A stretch of 64,000 bases of DNA from Cyrtodaria siliqua (GCA_037043455.1 JAWPHD010004368.1:124001-188000), one strand, 5' to 3'; counted from the stretch's first letter, positions 45,850 through 57,149 are shown. Notes: generated by a model not told the origin, from the letters alone. A program made the numbers and translations.

Positions 45850-46165
45850 CTATCACAACTTGACGTCTATGGTGATGTGATTTATAAACTTCGTAAGATT
45901 CTTGGTCATGATCACTTTCATACTATCTTTGTTAAACTTGTTAAAAAGTTTATCAAAAGAAGTTATGACCCTATCATTTTGCAACGTAATGCATGCTTGG
46001 TGGTGGACCCTTTTACAGTTCGCCACTATGCTTTCCTCTTTAATTGTACGATGACCGGACAGGCTGTGGACCCTATGATGACGCCTACCTAAAGCCCATT
46101 GGGACAGTGGCGTTTGATGTTTGTCCATGAACTTTCTTGTCGTGCCCTTAATGGTTTATTCTGAG
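45850..46165 (+). mobile_element. Retroelement family A copy (A7), coding tail plus start of 3'UTR
   Basis: It starts TATCACAACTTGACGTCTAT and includes the most complete family A coding tail in the window, then CCTATGATGACGCCTACCTA, GTGGCGTTTGATGTTTGTCC and CTTGTCGTGCCCTTAATGG. It breaks off near 46163, where family B-like and family C sequences follow. Together with the minus-strand tail at 44387-44580 it flanks about 1.27 kb with inverted copies. Confidence 0.8.
45865..46092 (+). pseudogene. C-terminal end of the family A element protein
   Basis: The open frame from about 45865 to the stop at 46090 encodes YGDVIYKLRKILGHDHF, then FVKLVKKFIKRSYDPIILQ, NACLVVDPFTVRHYAF, FNCTMTGQ and DPMMTPT. 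The family B copy at 27436-27663 shares the Leu-Gln-Arg, Ala-Cys-Leu-Val, Asp-Pro and His-Tyr-Ala landmarks at the same spacing. In position (directly before a long 3'UTR in 5'-truncated copies) it should be the end of a retroelement polyprotein. Its fold and function are not recognised. The conserved Cys pair might bind metal, but that is a guess. Confidence 0.65.
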
Positions 46166-46183
46166 TGTTGTGTTACAGTATGG

Positions 46184-46245
46184 ACCAATATTGCAATCTC
46201 GGTTTGATTGAGACTGCTCATGAACGTTAGTGAAAGTTACATGCT
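46184..46245. repeat. Isolated end of family C
   Basis: ATTGCAATCTCGGTTTGATT followed by GAGACTGCTCATGAACGTTA and GTGAAAGTTACATGCTAG repeats the tip of the 40795-42250 element. The second half of the hairpin is lost. It directly follows a short B-like GTTGTGTTACAGTATGGACC segment. Confidence 0.7.
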
Positions 46246-46744
46246 AGAAATATAAATATTGTTTACCATAGCAGGAACGAAAGGGTAGCCAATGGCCAAC
46301 ACTGTATTGCTTTCTTTAGAGAACTTTGAGTCTGCATATTAGATATATGTTTAGGTTTAACCGCGCAAAATTGCAAGCTTTAAATGTAGACATTTTCAAA
46401 AGTTCAAAACACCACATAACTACATAATGCTTATATTTAGATAGTATGCATAGGCGATGGGTATGGTCCGGACATATAACACGACTTCGTGTTAGTCATT
46501 ACGTGGTCCGAGTTTTAACTTTCATACCACATCCAACCCCTATCCCAAGAATGGAAAACGAATTAAAAAATTTAATAGGTTATTGTAAACAGGTTATCGC
46601 ATTGTTTTAGTAAAATATGTCGTTTAAACGTGTTGTATTGTCGAAATATCCGTTATAAAATCGTGCTAATATAAGCTTTCCCATCGTTTAATATTAACAA
46701 CATTACAACTATCCTCAAGCCGAAGTATGTGCTGAAGTGTTTAA
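46246..46744. other. Non-coding DNA with older parts of the paralogous block
   Basis: TTTGAGTCTGCATATTAGAT near 46327 matches 41270. AATATCCGTTATAAAATCGT near 46644 matches the dispersed repeat at 26407. No gene is supported. Confidence 0.45.
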
Positions 46745-47600
46745 AAGAGAGGTAGAAGAAAAGAAATGTTTAAAAGTTAGTTCAATGAGAAACAAGTCCT
46801 CGGCGACATACACGGAACAATAAAAGTTATATACTGAGCAAAATAAATTTAGTACTTAGAATGCATGATTTAAACAAAGACAGAATGGACAATTCTTGCT
46901 ACTGCCAAACTTTAAATGTGTTCAAAGTAATACGTTTGTATAATACGTTGTTTTTAATATATGGGGGTTATTCTGATACTTCGTTTAGAAGATAATAAAA
47001 TAACACCATTTTTTTGAAAATCAAATCCTAATCTAGAATTTCTAATATCTTGAAAACATAATATCAATGTTAATAAGTTTATTCTTTTGTCCCTCAAAAG
47101 TGGTGCTAAACTTTGTTTTTGCTCAGTATAAATCTTGTGAGGCCTTTCTAATTAAAACAAAATGTTTTGTGTTTTCAATTTTTGTATCAATAAAAAAGGT
47201 TTATAACAATCACTATAACCAGCCCTGTATTGTCTGAAAACATAATTTGACTTTAGCTATCCGTTTTCCGTGGTCAACATTAGTCTGAACTTTTATTTGA
47301 TAAAACACAGAAACACCAACTATAACAAGATTACACATGTTACAGTTGGTAAAGCTGTTAATAAAAGTAGTATCTTATCCGAAAAATATCAGTCAATGTT
47401 TTCTTTAATTCTAAAATGAATTACAATCCAATTCCATATATAAACATTCAGTTTCAAATTCAGTCTTCAAAAATAACCAGAGCTTCTTGAAACAAATAAT
47501 ACTTTATCAATACAGATTAATTTAATCTGTTTTCATGCGAATGCAAATGACGGTCTGCCTGCATTTGTATCTGCGTTTACATATCTGAAAGAGTGTCGAC
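46745..47600. repeat. Paralogous block, copy 2
   Basis: Collinear with 42980-43560, but interrupted by a 297-bp MITE at 46832-47128. It ends with ACGGTCTGCCTGCATTTGTA and the TTTACATATCTGAAAGAGTG region. No gene is seen. Confidence 0.75.
46832..47128. mobile_element. Mariner-like MITE with TA target duplication
   Basis: The left end TACTGAGCAAAATAAATTTA and the right end, reversed, TACTGAGCAAAAACAAAGTT form inverted repeats of about 25 bp. TA lies on both outer sides (46830-46831 and 47129-47130). The matching place in the paralogous block (about 43057-43070, GTTATCTAGTTAGTGAG) has no insertion. At 297 bp without an open frame it must be non-autonomous. The TA target fits the Tc1/mariner superfamily (established rule). 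Confidence 0.85.
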
Positions 47601-48224
47601 TGTCAGTATCAGTACCGTTGCAAAATTAATTTAAAGTAGCTTTCCCTCCAACAACAGCCGCATTTTACAACTTATGTACGTCGTTTATAAGCCTACTGCC
47701 GAAGAGGTATATATATATATATATATATAACTGTATATTTTAAGATTCCAAACTCTAAAGACACAATACAAATGGCTTTAACCACCCAGGCCAAACCCCG
47801 AAACTAGAGCGTCGTATTAGGAGTTACCATTTAATGACTATGACTCTCTGTAATGAAGATGTTGCTATAAAGGGAGAAAATTAATTATACTTTTAAGTTT
47901 TTAATTAAAAAATTTGAGCTCATATAAAAAATGATTCACAGAAATGTTACAATTCAAAGTTCCATTTTATTTGTCTTTGTGTCACATTCGAAGCATGGCA
48001 GACAGGTAGGGATCGTTTTGTCCGTAGTCTGTCTTCTTTCGTCGTCTTCGTCCGTCTGTCCATCATGCTTTAGGTCTCACACACCTATTATCTCCCCTGA
48101 AATCTCACGGACCAAGAAACAGAAGCAAAACAGAAAATAATTATAAACATATATAATTATGTCTTTCTCAATTTTATTTGAAAAAAAAAATAAAATTGAA
48201 AAATAGGCTTTTCTTTGCTTTAGT
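47601..48224. other. Non-coding DNA with an (AT)n run
   Basis: An AT dinucleotide run lies at 47709-47729. No gene is supported; the frame at 47931-48140 has no domain. Confidence 0.5.
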
Positions 48225-48510
48225 ATATATCTGCAGTGTAAAATGCAAATGATACAGAAAATCCCATGTTGATACGAGGTTTCATTCAAATTTCAGAAGT
48301 GTTTGACCGTAGCACCATATTTTGTATTTTCCAAAAGCATGAGCGAGAGAAAAAAACGACCTGCCTAACATGTATTTTATTGTTTTAAATTACTGGTTTC
48401 GGCTATTCTGAAGATATAAATCCAACAACATGTCTGCTGCCCAGCTTTGAAGCACATATGTTGGAAAAGGCTGTACAGTAACCCTATGGGAAAATAATTG
48501 AGGTGTGAGA
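48225..48510. repeat. Duplicated block shared with 57150-57467, copy 1
   Basis: Common text includes ATGATACAGAAAATCCCA, GGTTTCATTCAAATTTCAGA, TATTGTTTTAAATTACTGGT and AAGGCTGTACAGTAACCCTA. Copy 1 has a deletion of about 35 bp near 48320 relative to copy 2. The short minus-strand frames starting in both copies (48289 and 57209) share their first ~20 codons but then diverge. Confidence 0.85.
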
Positions 48511-50539
48511 CCTTAATCTGCAACGAGTGAACTTTGTTATTACTTAAAAGTATTTAACCTATGTTCATGAAACTTCATAAACATCTTCATCTCACCCCAA
48601 GGAAAGACGTTACACATGTATAATAACGTTGTCTTTCATTTCAGCAAAGTGATGCCCCATTACATTAAACATTTACCGTCAACCTGACCTAACTCATAAC
48701 GTTAAATAAGCACATGACAGCCTACAAAAGGATTCTGTGGAACACCCTTTTAGTTATTTAACATATGCAAACGCCTATGTGATTATCAGCCCTTGATTCA
48801 ATCATTGAATTATATACATACTGAAAGGAAAAATAAATCTATAATAAAAAAGTGCTGATACTACATTATTATCTACATCTAATTCCACGTAATATTCCAG
48901 ATATATCTCAACGTGTTTTGTACAAAAAGGGGCTACAACTAATTACAGAAAGGACAACTCTGTCATGTAGTAGACAATGTAATCAAAGTATACTTTGTTA
49001 TACGAAATTCATAAATGTTGAAGTTTCGCTTGAAAAAACGTCAAGCCATTTCAGTATTGTGTTTAATGTTGAGATTGAAACGTTTAAAGCCCACGTTTGC
49101 TCACCTGCTTTAGCCAAATGTGCATTCTGTCAATAATGAAACTTTAAAGGGGTAACCATTGGTGTGCTCGGTGCTATTTAAACCTTCTTTCCGAAAGGAA
49201 AGGCATACTATTGCCCTGTACCATTCGATTAGCAGTAGAAAAGTAAACATAAAATATATAGCGGAAATATCTATTATGCATTACTTTTTCGTTTCAGTAT
49301 ATACTATTGTTAAATTCACCTTCACACTGAAAACACAAATAGAATAATTGTAAAAGTACACCACTGTTAGAAAAAGAAAAATATTATTTGTATCTCATGT
49401 GCCTTCAATAAACAAATAATACACATGAAAAGCGTGCACCTATATTGTAAACTGAAACATATGGTATGGTGAACGTTCGGATGAACAGTATATTAGATTT
49501 GTATTTGGTTTGGACCATTTTTTGTTAGAATATAGACATGCTAATGATCAATTGATTTTGTTTGGCAATGTTTCTATGAAAATAGTCACTCAGTTCTGTT
49601 TAACACATCCACAAATATAGTTGCCGGTTATAAAACTTTTACAGAGAACGTTCGTCAATGTCACCATACTATAACATTGAGATTATTTCGAAACCACATG
49701 TCATTGAAAGAATAATTTTGCATTTTTACACTGGTGCACTTTGAAGTTTGGATGATGTGATAACATAGCTTATTGAATAAAATGTAATTGAATAAAATTG
49801 CGTCATCTTTTCGGATATAAAGGGCACACTTTCAGTCACTATTTCTGATATTATTGTCACGTAAATAATATTGATTTACTGTTATATACTTTATGGTTGA
49901 CATTGCTCATGCCTAAAGTATGCATTTGTTTGAACATTTCACTTGACCATACCCTATCTATTTTGGAGTTAGTTTTTATATAAAGATGGCAGAAATATAC
50001 ATCAGCTAACGGGTGTTACACGTGATGCAAGTTAACACAGGGTAGATACAAAGGCAATGTTGCAAAGATGTTTGAAAGACAAGCACAGCAGTCTTTGCTT
50101 CAGTTCTTGGGAGTAGGAAATCGTTCTTAAACGAAAACAACTGATTATTTGAGTATATGACTGCTGAAAGAAAACTATAATCTAGATACCGCTACGGCAA
50201 TAGGACTGAGCAGCATGAAAGACATGTTTTGCAATTCAGGAGTTTGAGTTTATCAAAATCGTTTAAAAATGTCTTCAATTTATTGATTATAAATACATGA
50301 TATTCATGCAATTCTTTTTTTTAAGCTATTTTATGTTTGTGTTCGCCCATTGTTTTCCATAGACACGAACATAATACGAAAAGGTTAAAGACCTTCAGCT
50401 CCTTTTCATTTCAGAAGAAATTATATTTTAATAAATATTCACATTTTCGTAATTTGCAGTGTTCAAGTTACTTGGAAACTGTTTGCCTGTACTTTAATAA
50501 TATTTCTTTATGTACATTTTTGTTTTGTTATAAATAAAT
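48511..50539. other. AT-rich non-coding DNA
   Basis: About 2 kb with no recognised gene, RNA or repeat. The frames at 48852, 49159 and 50337 have no domain. Confidence 0.5.
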
Positions 50540-51480
50540 ATCCAAAAACCTTTTATGCTATTTTTTCGTAGATGTTCTCCAAAAATGTCAATATTTATAA
50601 ACTTTGTTTATTCCAAAACATTTTCCCACGTACATTAATGTAATAGAATGTTTAAAGAACATTCAACTCTCTTAAATTGCAATACAATTGTATTTTTTAA
50701 ATAGTGCAGTTTTCGCCGGTTTTGGTTTAAATTCCGATATTCTGGGCCAAAAGAAATGGCATATTCAAATCGCTGATCCTTTAGGACTGTCTCTTCTGTA
50801 TCTCATGACTCATTTACATTGAAAGAAATATTATAACGACTTCTGTTTTACTATATTTTATAATCTATTTTATAATTTAAAATTGCATAACTAATTTCCA
50901 AAAATCATCGACTTTAATTCATTTTGTGTTGATTTCCTCCCAAAATTTCAAGATTTATATATTGTATTCATTCCAAATATTTGTTTTCATGAACATGTAC
51001 ATAATAGGTAACTTTAAGGACTTTCAGTCTCCTTATGTTTTAATGAGAATTATATTTTTAAAAGTTATCCCGTTTTTAGTGATTTTGTTCAAATTTGCAA
51101 CTTTTTCTAAATATATGATCCTTTAGAATTGTACTTCTATCTCAGGACATGTGTAGATGAACGAGAACACTTTAAAAACTTCTAATTTGTTTAACTGGAA
51201 GTGACAATATTTTTTAAAATAATTGTTCAAAAAATCAGCGTTTTGTATGCCTTTTTGCTGGTTTCCCCCCAAAATGGCAAGCTGTATACATGGTATACAT
51301 TGTGTTCATTTCAAATATTATTTTTATTTATCATCTTTCAGAAGCTTCAGCTGCCTAATATTGCAATGATAATAATATTTAAAAAAATATATGCATGTTT
51401 TTTTTGCGATTTTTGTTCAAATTTGCATGTTTTTGCCCAAAAATAATGTGTTAAGATACCGTTTCAGAAAAACTATCCTG
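50540..51480 (+). repeat. Three divergent tandem units of ~330-350 bp
   Basis: Segments of the form CTCCNAAAAT..CAAGATTTATA or GGCAAGCTGTATAC followed by a TTCATTCCAAATATT-like string recur near 50575, 50935 and 51265. Each is followed by a CTTTCAG or CATTCAACTC segment and a TTTTGTTCAAATTTGCA segment. Divergence is high. The AT-rich frames across it are not genes. Confidence 0.55.
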
Positions 51481-51569
51481 GCTACTCCTTTTCTACTAAG
51501 ATATATATAAAAGGTGGTAGCATTTAATATTTTTCAGCTGAGTTGGTACCCAAAAGTTGAGTAGCTCAT

Positions 51570-51775
51570 GGTCTAATTGAATTGAATGTTTTTATTAAAA
51601 CATATAGTTCATTTACATTGATTTATATTGTAATTATATACAAAAGATACGCATGAGAAAAAGGAAGATCTAGAAATGTTAAAAAGCAACACAAATACAT
51701 TAACAAACGGGTTCCGTCTTGGAACGCCTAGTGACACAAAAGGCCGCTGGTGTTTAAACCTGATGATGTAGCCTT
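51570..51775 (-). mobile_element. Variant of the family A/B 3'UTR (A')
   Basis: On the minus strand AGGTTTAAACACCAGCGGCC is followed by CACTAGGCGTTCCAAGACGG and AACCCG. This is the family core with a changed flank. The 3' end carries CATTCAATTCAATTAG, the same tail as the SINE at 28684. The 5' side is lost at about 51775. Confidence 0.7.
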
Positions 51776-52750
51776 TTAGATATACAAAGATTACACATAT
51801 TAAACTATTTAACTCAAATACAAGCTCTAGAAAGAAACACAAATATGCTGAGTAACATATGTTGAGTAAGCAGTATCTCGGAGAATATCCCCTTCTAAGT
51901 GGGGATAATTAACAATACCAACAATACACTCATCTCTTGTCATAATTTTACTAATTATTTCTTCATTTTCAATAGATATTTGTCAATAGAGAAAATAAAC
52001 GACAGTATCAGCAATGTCTGAAACCAAAACGAGTTCATGCCGTAAAACGGGTATGGTCGCAAATTGGGAAACGCCTTGATTTGTACCACATGCTCGATGT
52101 TGGACTTATTATTGTATATACAAACGCATTCGCCTAATTTGATACGACAGTTATATATAGCTTATAATAAGCATACACATGATTTAAGTTGTCGTTAAAT
52201 TCAACAGTGAGAAATGATTATTTCCTATCATCTCTGTTTTATTTCGTTTCACCAAAACACAATTACGTATTAAGTATTCCCAAAAACAAAGCAAAACATA
52301 ACGGCCACCATAATGACCTTATTTTCTACATTATATAACTCATGTTATGCTTTCATTCTTAGTATTCTTTGCGTAAAGGTTGCCATAATTCAATTGATTA
52401 AAATGCATACACAAAACAGTAACAAGCATTTGTTATCTTAATTCTTTCATCAAGTTTTTTTGTTATTAAACGTTGTGTGTGGCGTGCGTGTTTTTCGTAT
52501 GCATACTGATTTATTTGAATGTCATTAAGGATATTAAGTGTTCTAAAACAAGCTGTTTCATGCATCTAACCACTCACTAAATGTTTTACGGGTAAAATGA
52601 AAAAAGAAAGGAACTATAACTAACAACAAATATTTTTAAAATATAATCACCAAATTTATTCAAATACTACAATGAAAAATATTCACTTACAGACAATAAA
52701 TAAAATGGATGAAGTATTTCTTTAAAATCCAGTATACAAATAATAATGGT
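51776..52750. other. AT-rich non-coding DNA
   Basis: No gene or repeat is recognised. Confidence 0.5.
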
Positions 52751-52816
52751 AAGTGTCCCTTTAATCTGAAATGTCAAGTGTCCCTTTAATCAACATTTTC
52801 AAGTGTCCCTTTAATC
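52751..52816 (+). repeat. Three 25-bp units containing AAGTGTCCCTTTAAT
   Basis: AAGTGTCCCTTTAATC begins at 52751, 52776 and 52801. The 15-base core is perfect in all three units while the 10 bases between differ. Confidence 0.9.
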
Positions 52817-53040
52817 CAATTTCATTTCAAGGCTTTCCTGATTTATTTATTCACATTAGTCCAAATTATCCATTTTATTATAGATGAGCACTAGTTTTAT
52901 CCTCTCAGAATATATTTTAATTCATAGCATCTAATAAATTAAGTTTATACTGAATTTATACTCAATTCAAATACTGAATACTGAAACCCTAACAACATCC
53001 ACAAAATGCTGTATTTATACCATGATCATAGAATGTCATA

Positions 53041-53145
53041 GAACATATAGAATATTCCAGTAAGATGAACAAGTTATTTTTAAATAACCTTAACAGTCAT
53101 ATGATGTATCACATGATGTAAACAATAATTTAGATATTACTAGAA
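53041..53145. repeat. 105-bp direct repeat, left flank of B3
   Basis: GAACATATAGAATATTCCAG to ATATTACTAGAA, repeated at 53376-53479 with about six substitutions and one indel. The two copies lie directly on either side of a family B element. Confidence 0.95.
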
Positions 53146-53148
53146 CAA

Positions 53149-53375
53149 TGAGATATAGTGTCCTATAGAAACCATCGTAGGTCCTCACTGTACTACAATC
53201 AACATGAGCAGGGAGCAATATTTAAATAATTATACAATGAAAAAGACGAAATACGACAGAAAGGTCGGTGACGACAGGGTTACCGACGTGGAACGGTCAG
53301 TAGGCAATAAGGCTAGCTTGAATCGACACAATCCTCGCTATTCTATTATCCTCTCTTCAGAGTCCAAATAGACAA
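53149..53375 (-). mobile_element. Retroelement family B copy (B3), short
   Basis: The plus strand starts TGAGATATAGTGTCCTATAG and continues AACCATCGTAGGTCCTCACT, GACAGGGTTACCGACGTGGA, ACGGTCAGTAGGCAATAAGG and ATAGACAAGA. The copy lacks several short segments found in B1 and B2 and stops before the TTTACACTGTC region. It contains the 3' end only. Confidence 0.85.
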
Positions 53376-53479
53376 GAACATTTAGAATATTCCAGTAAGA
53401 TAACCAAGTTATTTTTAAATAACCTTAACAGTCATATGATGTATCACATGATGTAAACCATATTTAGAAATTACTAGAA
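53376..53479. repeat. 105-bp direct repeat, right flank of B3
   Basis: Second copy of 53041-53145, beginning GAACATTTAGAATATTCCAG. It starts where the family B element ends. Confidence 0.95.
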
Positions 53480-54749
53480 GTCTGGCCTTAAACTCGATAG
53501 TACACAATCCACTTATTTATATATATTATTATTAATAGAACCAGCTTGACAGCCGGATCAATAAACATGCACACTTATATAGCATTATACACATGACGGT
53601 AACACTTCCCCCATTAAAGAAAAATACTGATTTATGTACATATGTCAAAAAATATATTACAAAATGACTTTGCTTTTAAATTAACAATAGTCAAAATATA
53701 TATTGTATTACATAATTGACATTTACTGAATATGCAAACTTATTTTACACACCAAACAATGTCTAATTTCAATATTGTATCACGGATAGTTTTCTGCAGT
53801 TATCATAATCCCCTCATATTTATTAATACAATGAAAAATAAAATCAGAGATTAATGAGGTGGTTTTTACAGATGAAGTTAAATAGACTTCAAAATGCTGT
53901 AGTGCCAAGACACCATTATTCAATAGTAGATTAGTTCTTCTGATATCTGTTAAACGTTTTAGAATAGTAAAAAACGGGATGGTCAATACCACTGTTGTCT
54001 TCTTGCAGACGTACTGCATCAGTACCATTATCAATCGAATCAAGAGCTAACTTAAATTGAAAATCCAAACATAGGTATATGAACGTTGAATATTTTCCAA
54101 AACGGTTGTTTAATATATACAATGTGTATTATAAATGTGTTGCCTTAAAGATTTATGACTATTAATTTAAAATACCACTGCATCAGTTTTCTTTTTATGT
54201 TTTTCACTTAAAACCTTCATTGTAACTGTGTATCGCTGCTCCAGAACTGCTTTTAAATTTTAAATGAATACGTCTAATTCACCAAGACTATGTATACTTC
54301 GGTTAAGTCGTTTTGATAGAAGTAAAAATAATGTGTCGGAAACCAATGCCTGGTATGAGCTTCTCGTAGGCATGTGTCATCAAGCTGTTCTTGGACATAA
54401 CATTGCCGAGACCAAACGATTTTAAACACATCATTCATATCGGGCCATTCCCTTGAAGACATTTATTTTAGAATGAAACAATATAATTAAAGTTTCTCTG
54501 CAGTAATGTTCTGAACATTGGTCTATAACAGGGCCAACGTGTGGATTCACACAACGGTGAACGCGTTTTGTGAGTTTAGAATGGTATTTAGAATAGATCT
54601 TTGGGGTAGAGATCTCTCGGTAGACATTAAAGCGTGTTGTATTTATGGTCAATCCCAACGTCATTTACGGAAGAAATCTGTTTGTTTCCTTGGCGGATAC
54701 AGGATAGACAAAATAAGGACCACCATGGAAATAAGGGAAAATCATTTTC
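53480..54749. other. AT-rich non-coding DNA
   Basis: No gene is supported. The frames at 53780, 53931, 54274, 54431 and 54518 show no domain; the longest (54518-54898, 126 codons) runs into a probable LINE tail. Confidence 0.5.
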
Positions 54750-54897
54750 ACATTGTTTGTGTTATCTTTGGCTTTGATGTGCGAAGCATGGTTTTTATTT
54801 TCTGTATGAATTTTATTTTTATTTTATGCGTTGTGTTGTTTTTTATAACCATGTATATACATCTGTATATTTGCCGAAATAAATCTATCTATCTATA
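54750..54897 (+). mobile_element. Probable LINE 3' tail with CTAT repeats
   Basis: ATATTTGCCGAAATAAATCT ends in CTATCTATCTATAG, a layout typical of LINE 3' ends in molluscs. No second copy or coding domain is seen in the window, so the call rests on the tail alone. Confidence 0.4.
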
Positions 54898-56063
54898 GAC
54901 AAACTGTTGGGCACACTGCATAGTCACTGTATAATAGTCGTAACCATGTAGACTTTTTTGGAAACCCTTTAGATGCAATAAGATGGCGGCAGGTAAATGT
55001 ACGAGAGGTATATACATTAAATATCAACCTCCTCCTTTAGAATGTTACAGTCCTAAACTAAATGATCTTCTCTTAGAATCACAACCGTGACATGTTCATA
55101 CTCATCGTTCATATCCCGTAAGTAATTTCAGTGACATTTAGTCAGTTTACCTAAAATGAAAAGCTACTCCATATGTCCAGTTTTATATTTCGTAATAAAA
55201 GTATTGTATTGTATTACAGCATTTAAAAAAAAACGTTATCAGATAAAATGTATTGATCAACAACGAAAAAGAAAAATATTTCAGTAAAAACAGCACATTC
55301 GTCTGATACAAGCCATTTCCCGAGGAAGTATAATACTCATCCGTTAATATTTTAGTAGTTAATCAGTTCATTTGTAGATGATATAAATAGACAACAATTA
55401 AACATCTGGATAGAGTTGTTTTAATAAGCTGTTTTGTAGTGTGAATTTGTCGTTATTTGGCGGGTTAGTTTCTTTATGATTTCAGTCAATTAGTTGTTAA
55501 ACGGCTATCGTTGCCCGTTGTGCCGCTTATCTATTAGCATTATTACATTTTCTTGAAAAGATGCTAACTGATTATGCTGATGTTGAGTCACTTTAAAATT
55601 AGGCTTAAAACAAATCTCAGCTAAGTGCTCAGAAAGCTTTTACAATCTCAGTGTTCATTGTTACAGAACATGCATGGTATTTTAAGATTATGTTTGTATT
55701 GCATTCGTTGTCAATGTATTGTTGATTTTACGCCTACCGCGATTATGATCATTTAAACAACAACGTGTGTGACAAATATAGCCCAAGTGGGAATTTAAGC
55801 AGTCTTGTATAGGAAATAAAGTAACATAAATAGAACACTATCGGACTCGTTTCCATAAACTCTTCCGAAAAGTAATTATACCATCGGCTTCTAGATTATT
55901 TGGTAATAAATATAATTATGTATTGTATAGATCACTGTCCATTTGATTAAGCGTTCAAGAATCGATTCCAGACACACACTAGAGATAATGCGAAAGGACG
56001 AAAGTTATCCTTCATACTGTACTTAATATTTAAAACAAATTTAAACGTATAACGTAGATGCAT
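54898..56063. other. Non-coding DNA
   Basis: No gene is supported. TTTCGTAATAAAAGTATTGT followed by ATTGTATTAC near 55188 could be another retroelement tail. Confidence 0.45.
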
Positions 56064-56880
56064 AACAGTGTAACGTCTTGTCGTGCCCTCAATGGTTTAT
56101 TCTCTTGTAGCTCTGGCTTCTGCCAAGTCATTTAGTACATTCTTTGTGGCTTTCTAGGCTATTGTTTTTTTGTATTTATATATATACACGAGCATCTTTG
56201 TCTTTTACTTATATTGGCTATTAATGCGGCCTTGTTGGTTAGAGGCTCATGGCTGGGATTTGTTTATTTACACTGTCCGGTTTTATTGGGTTGACAGTAG
56301 GGTAAGTGTGAGGTTTGGTGCCCACTAGAACCTGGTTTAACCCGCAGCAGCCTTTTTTGCCACTGATCTATTGTCAACCCTTTATGTGTTTGTGATGTCT
56401 TATTTGGCCTTTTCTGCAGATGCAGAACAGTGTAACGTCTTGTCGTGTCCTCAATGGTTTATTCCCTTATTGCTCCGGCTTCTGCCAAGTCACTGAGTAC
56501 CTTCTTTGTGGCTTTCTAATCTATTGTTTGTTTTTGTATTTATATATACACGAGCATCTTTGTGTTTTACTTATATTGCCTAATAATGCGGCCTTGTTGG
56601 TTACAGAATGGTTCATGGCGGGGATTTCTTTATTTACACTGTCCCGTTTTATTGGATTGACAGAAGGGTAAGCGTGAAGTTTTGAGCACCCTAGAACCTG
56701 GTTTAACCCGCAGCGGCCTTTTTTGCCACTGAAATATTGTCAACCCTTTATGTGTTTGTGATGTCTTAATTGGCCTTTTCTTCATCTTTAAATTTGTTCT
56801 TTGTTTCTGTGTGTGTTTGTGGTTGACTGTCGTCCTTGCATGCTGCTTTTCCTGTTCGATTTTTATATCTCTTTTAACAG
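56064..56880 (+). mobile_element. Retroelement family A 3'UTR, tandemly duplicated (A8)
   Basis: AACAGTGTAACGTCTTGTCG occurs at 56064 and again at 56426. Both are followed by the A-type 3'UTR: CTCTGGCTTCTGCCAAGTCA or its variant, ACACGAGCATCTTTGT, ATTGACAG or GTTGACAG with AGGGTAAG, CCTGGTTTAACCCGCAGC and CTATTGTCAACCCTTTATGT or ATATTGTCAACCCTTTATGT. Only the second unit continues to the 3' end CCTGTTCGATTTTTATATCT. Both units lack the GACCGTTCCAAGGCGGTAG segment, so the duplication came after that deletion. Confidence 0.85.
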
Positions 56881-57149
56881 TGTATTTGGTTGAGTCTGAT
56901 GTTGATATTTCTGGGGAAACGCACTTGGAAGTGGTACACCGGCAAAATCAGCTGCACGTTGATTGTGTGCTTTGAGCCTTGACCGCATAATTACTTTTGG
57001 GTAAGTACATTTATTAATGGTGTCCTATTCAAAGGCATGTTCTCAGCTAACCTATATTGCTTAAACATGACAGTTGTTGTGTTCTGTTTCAAACAACCTC
57101 TAGATTTGATGGCTAATGTAATACTACGCAGGAACGTTATTAGCATACA

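Noticed and set aside
48077..48289. Short minus-strand frame whose first ~20 codons match 56991-57209
   Set aside because: The match is explained by the duplicated block, and the frames diverge right after it.
54518..54898. 126-codon plus-strand frame with a hydrophobic C-terminus
   Set aside because: The hydrophobic part comes from T-rich DNA running into a probable LINE tail; no homology is recognised.
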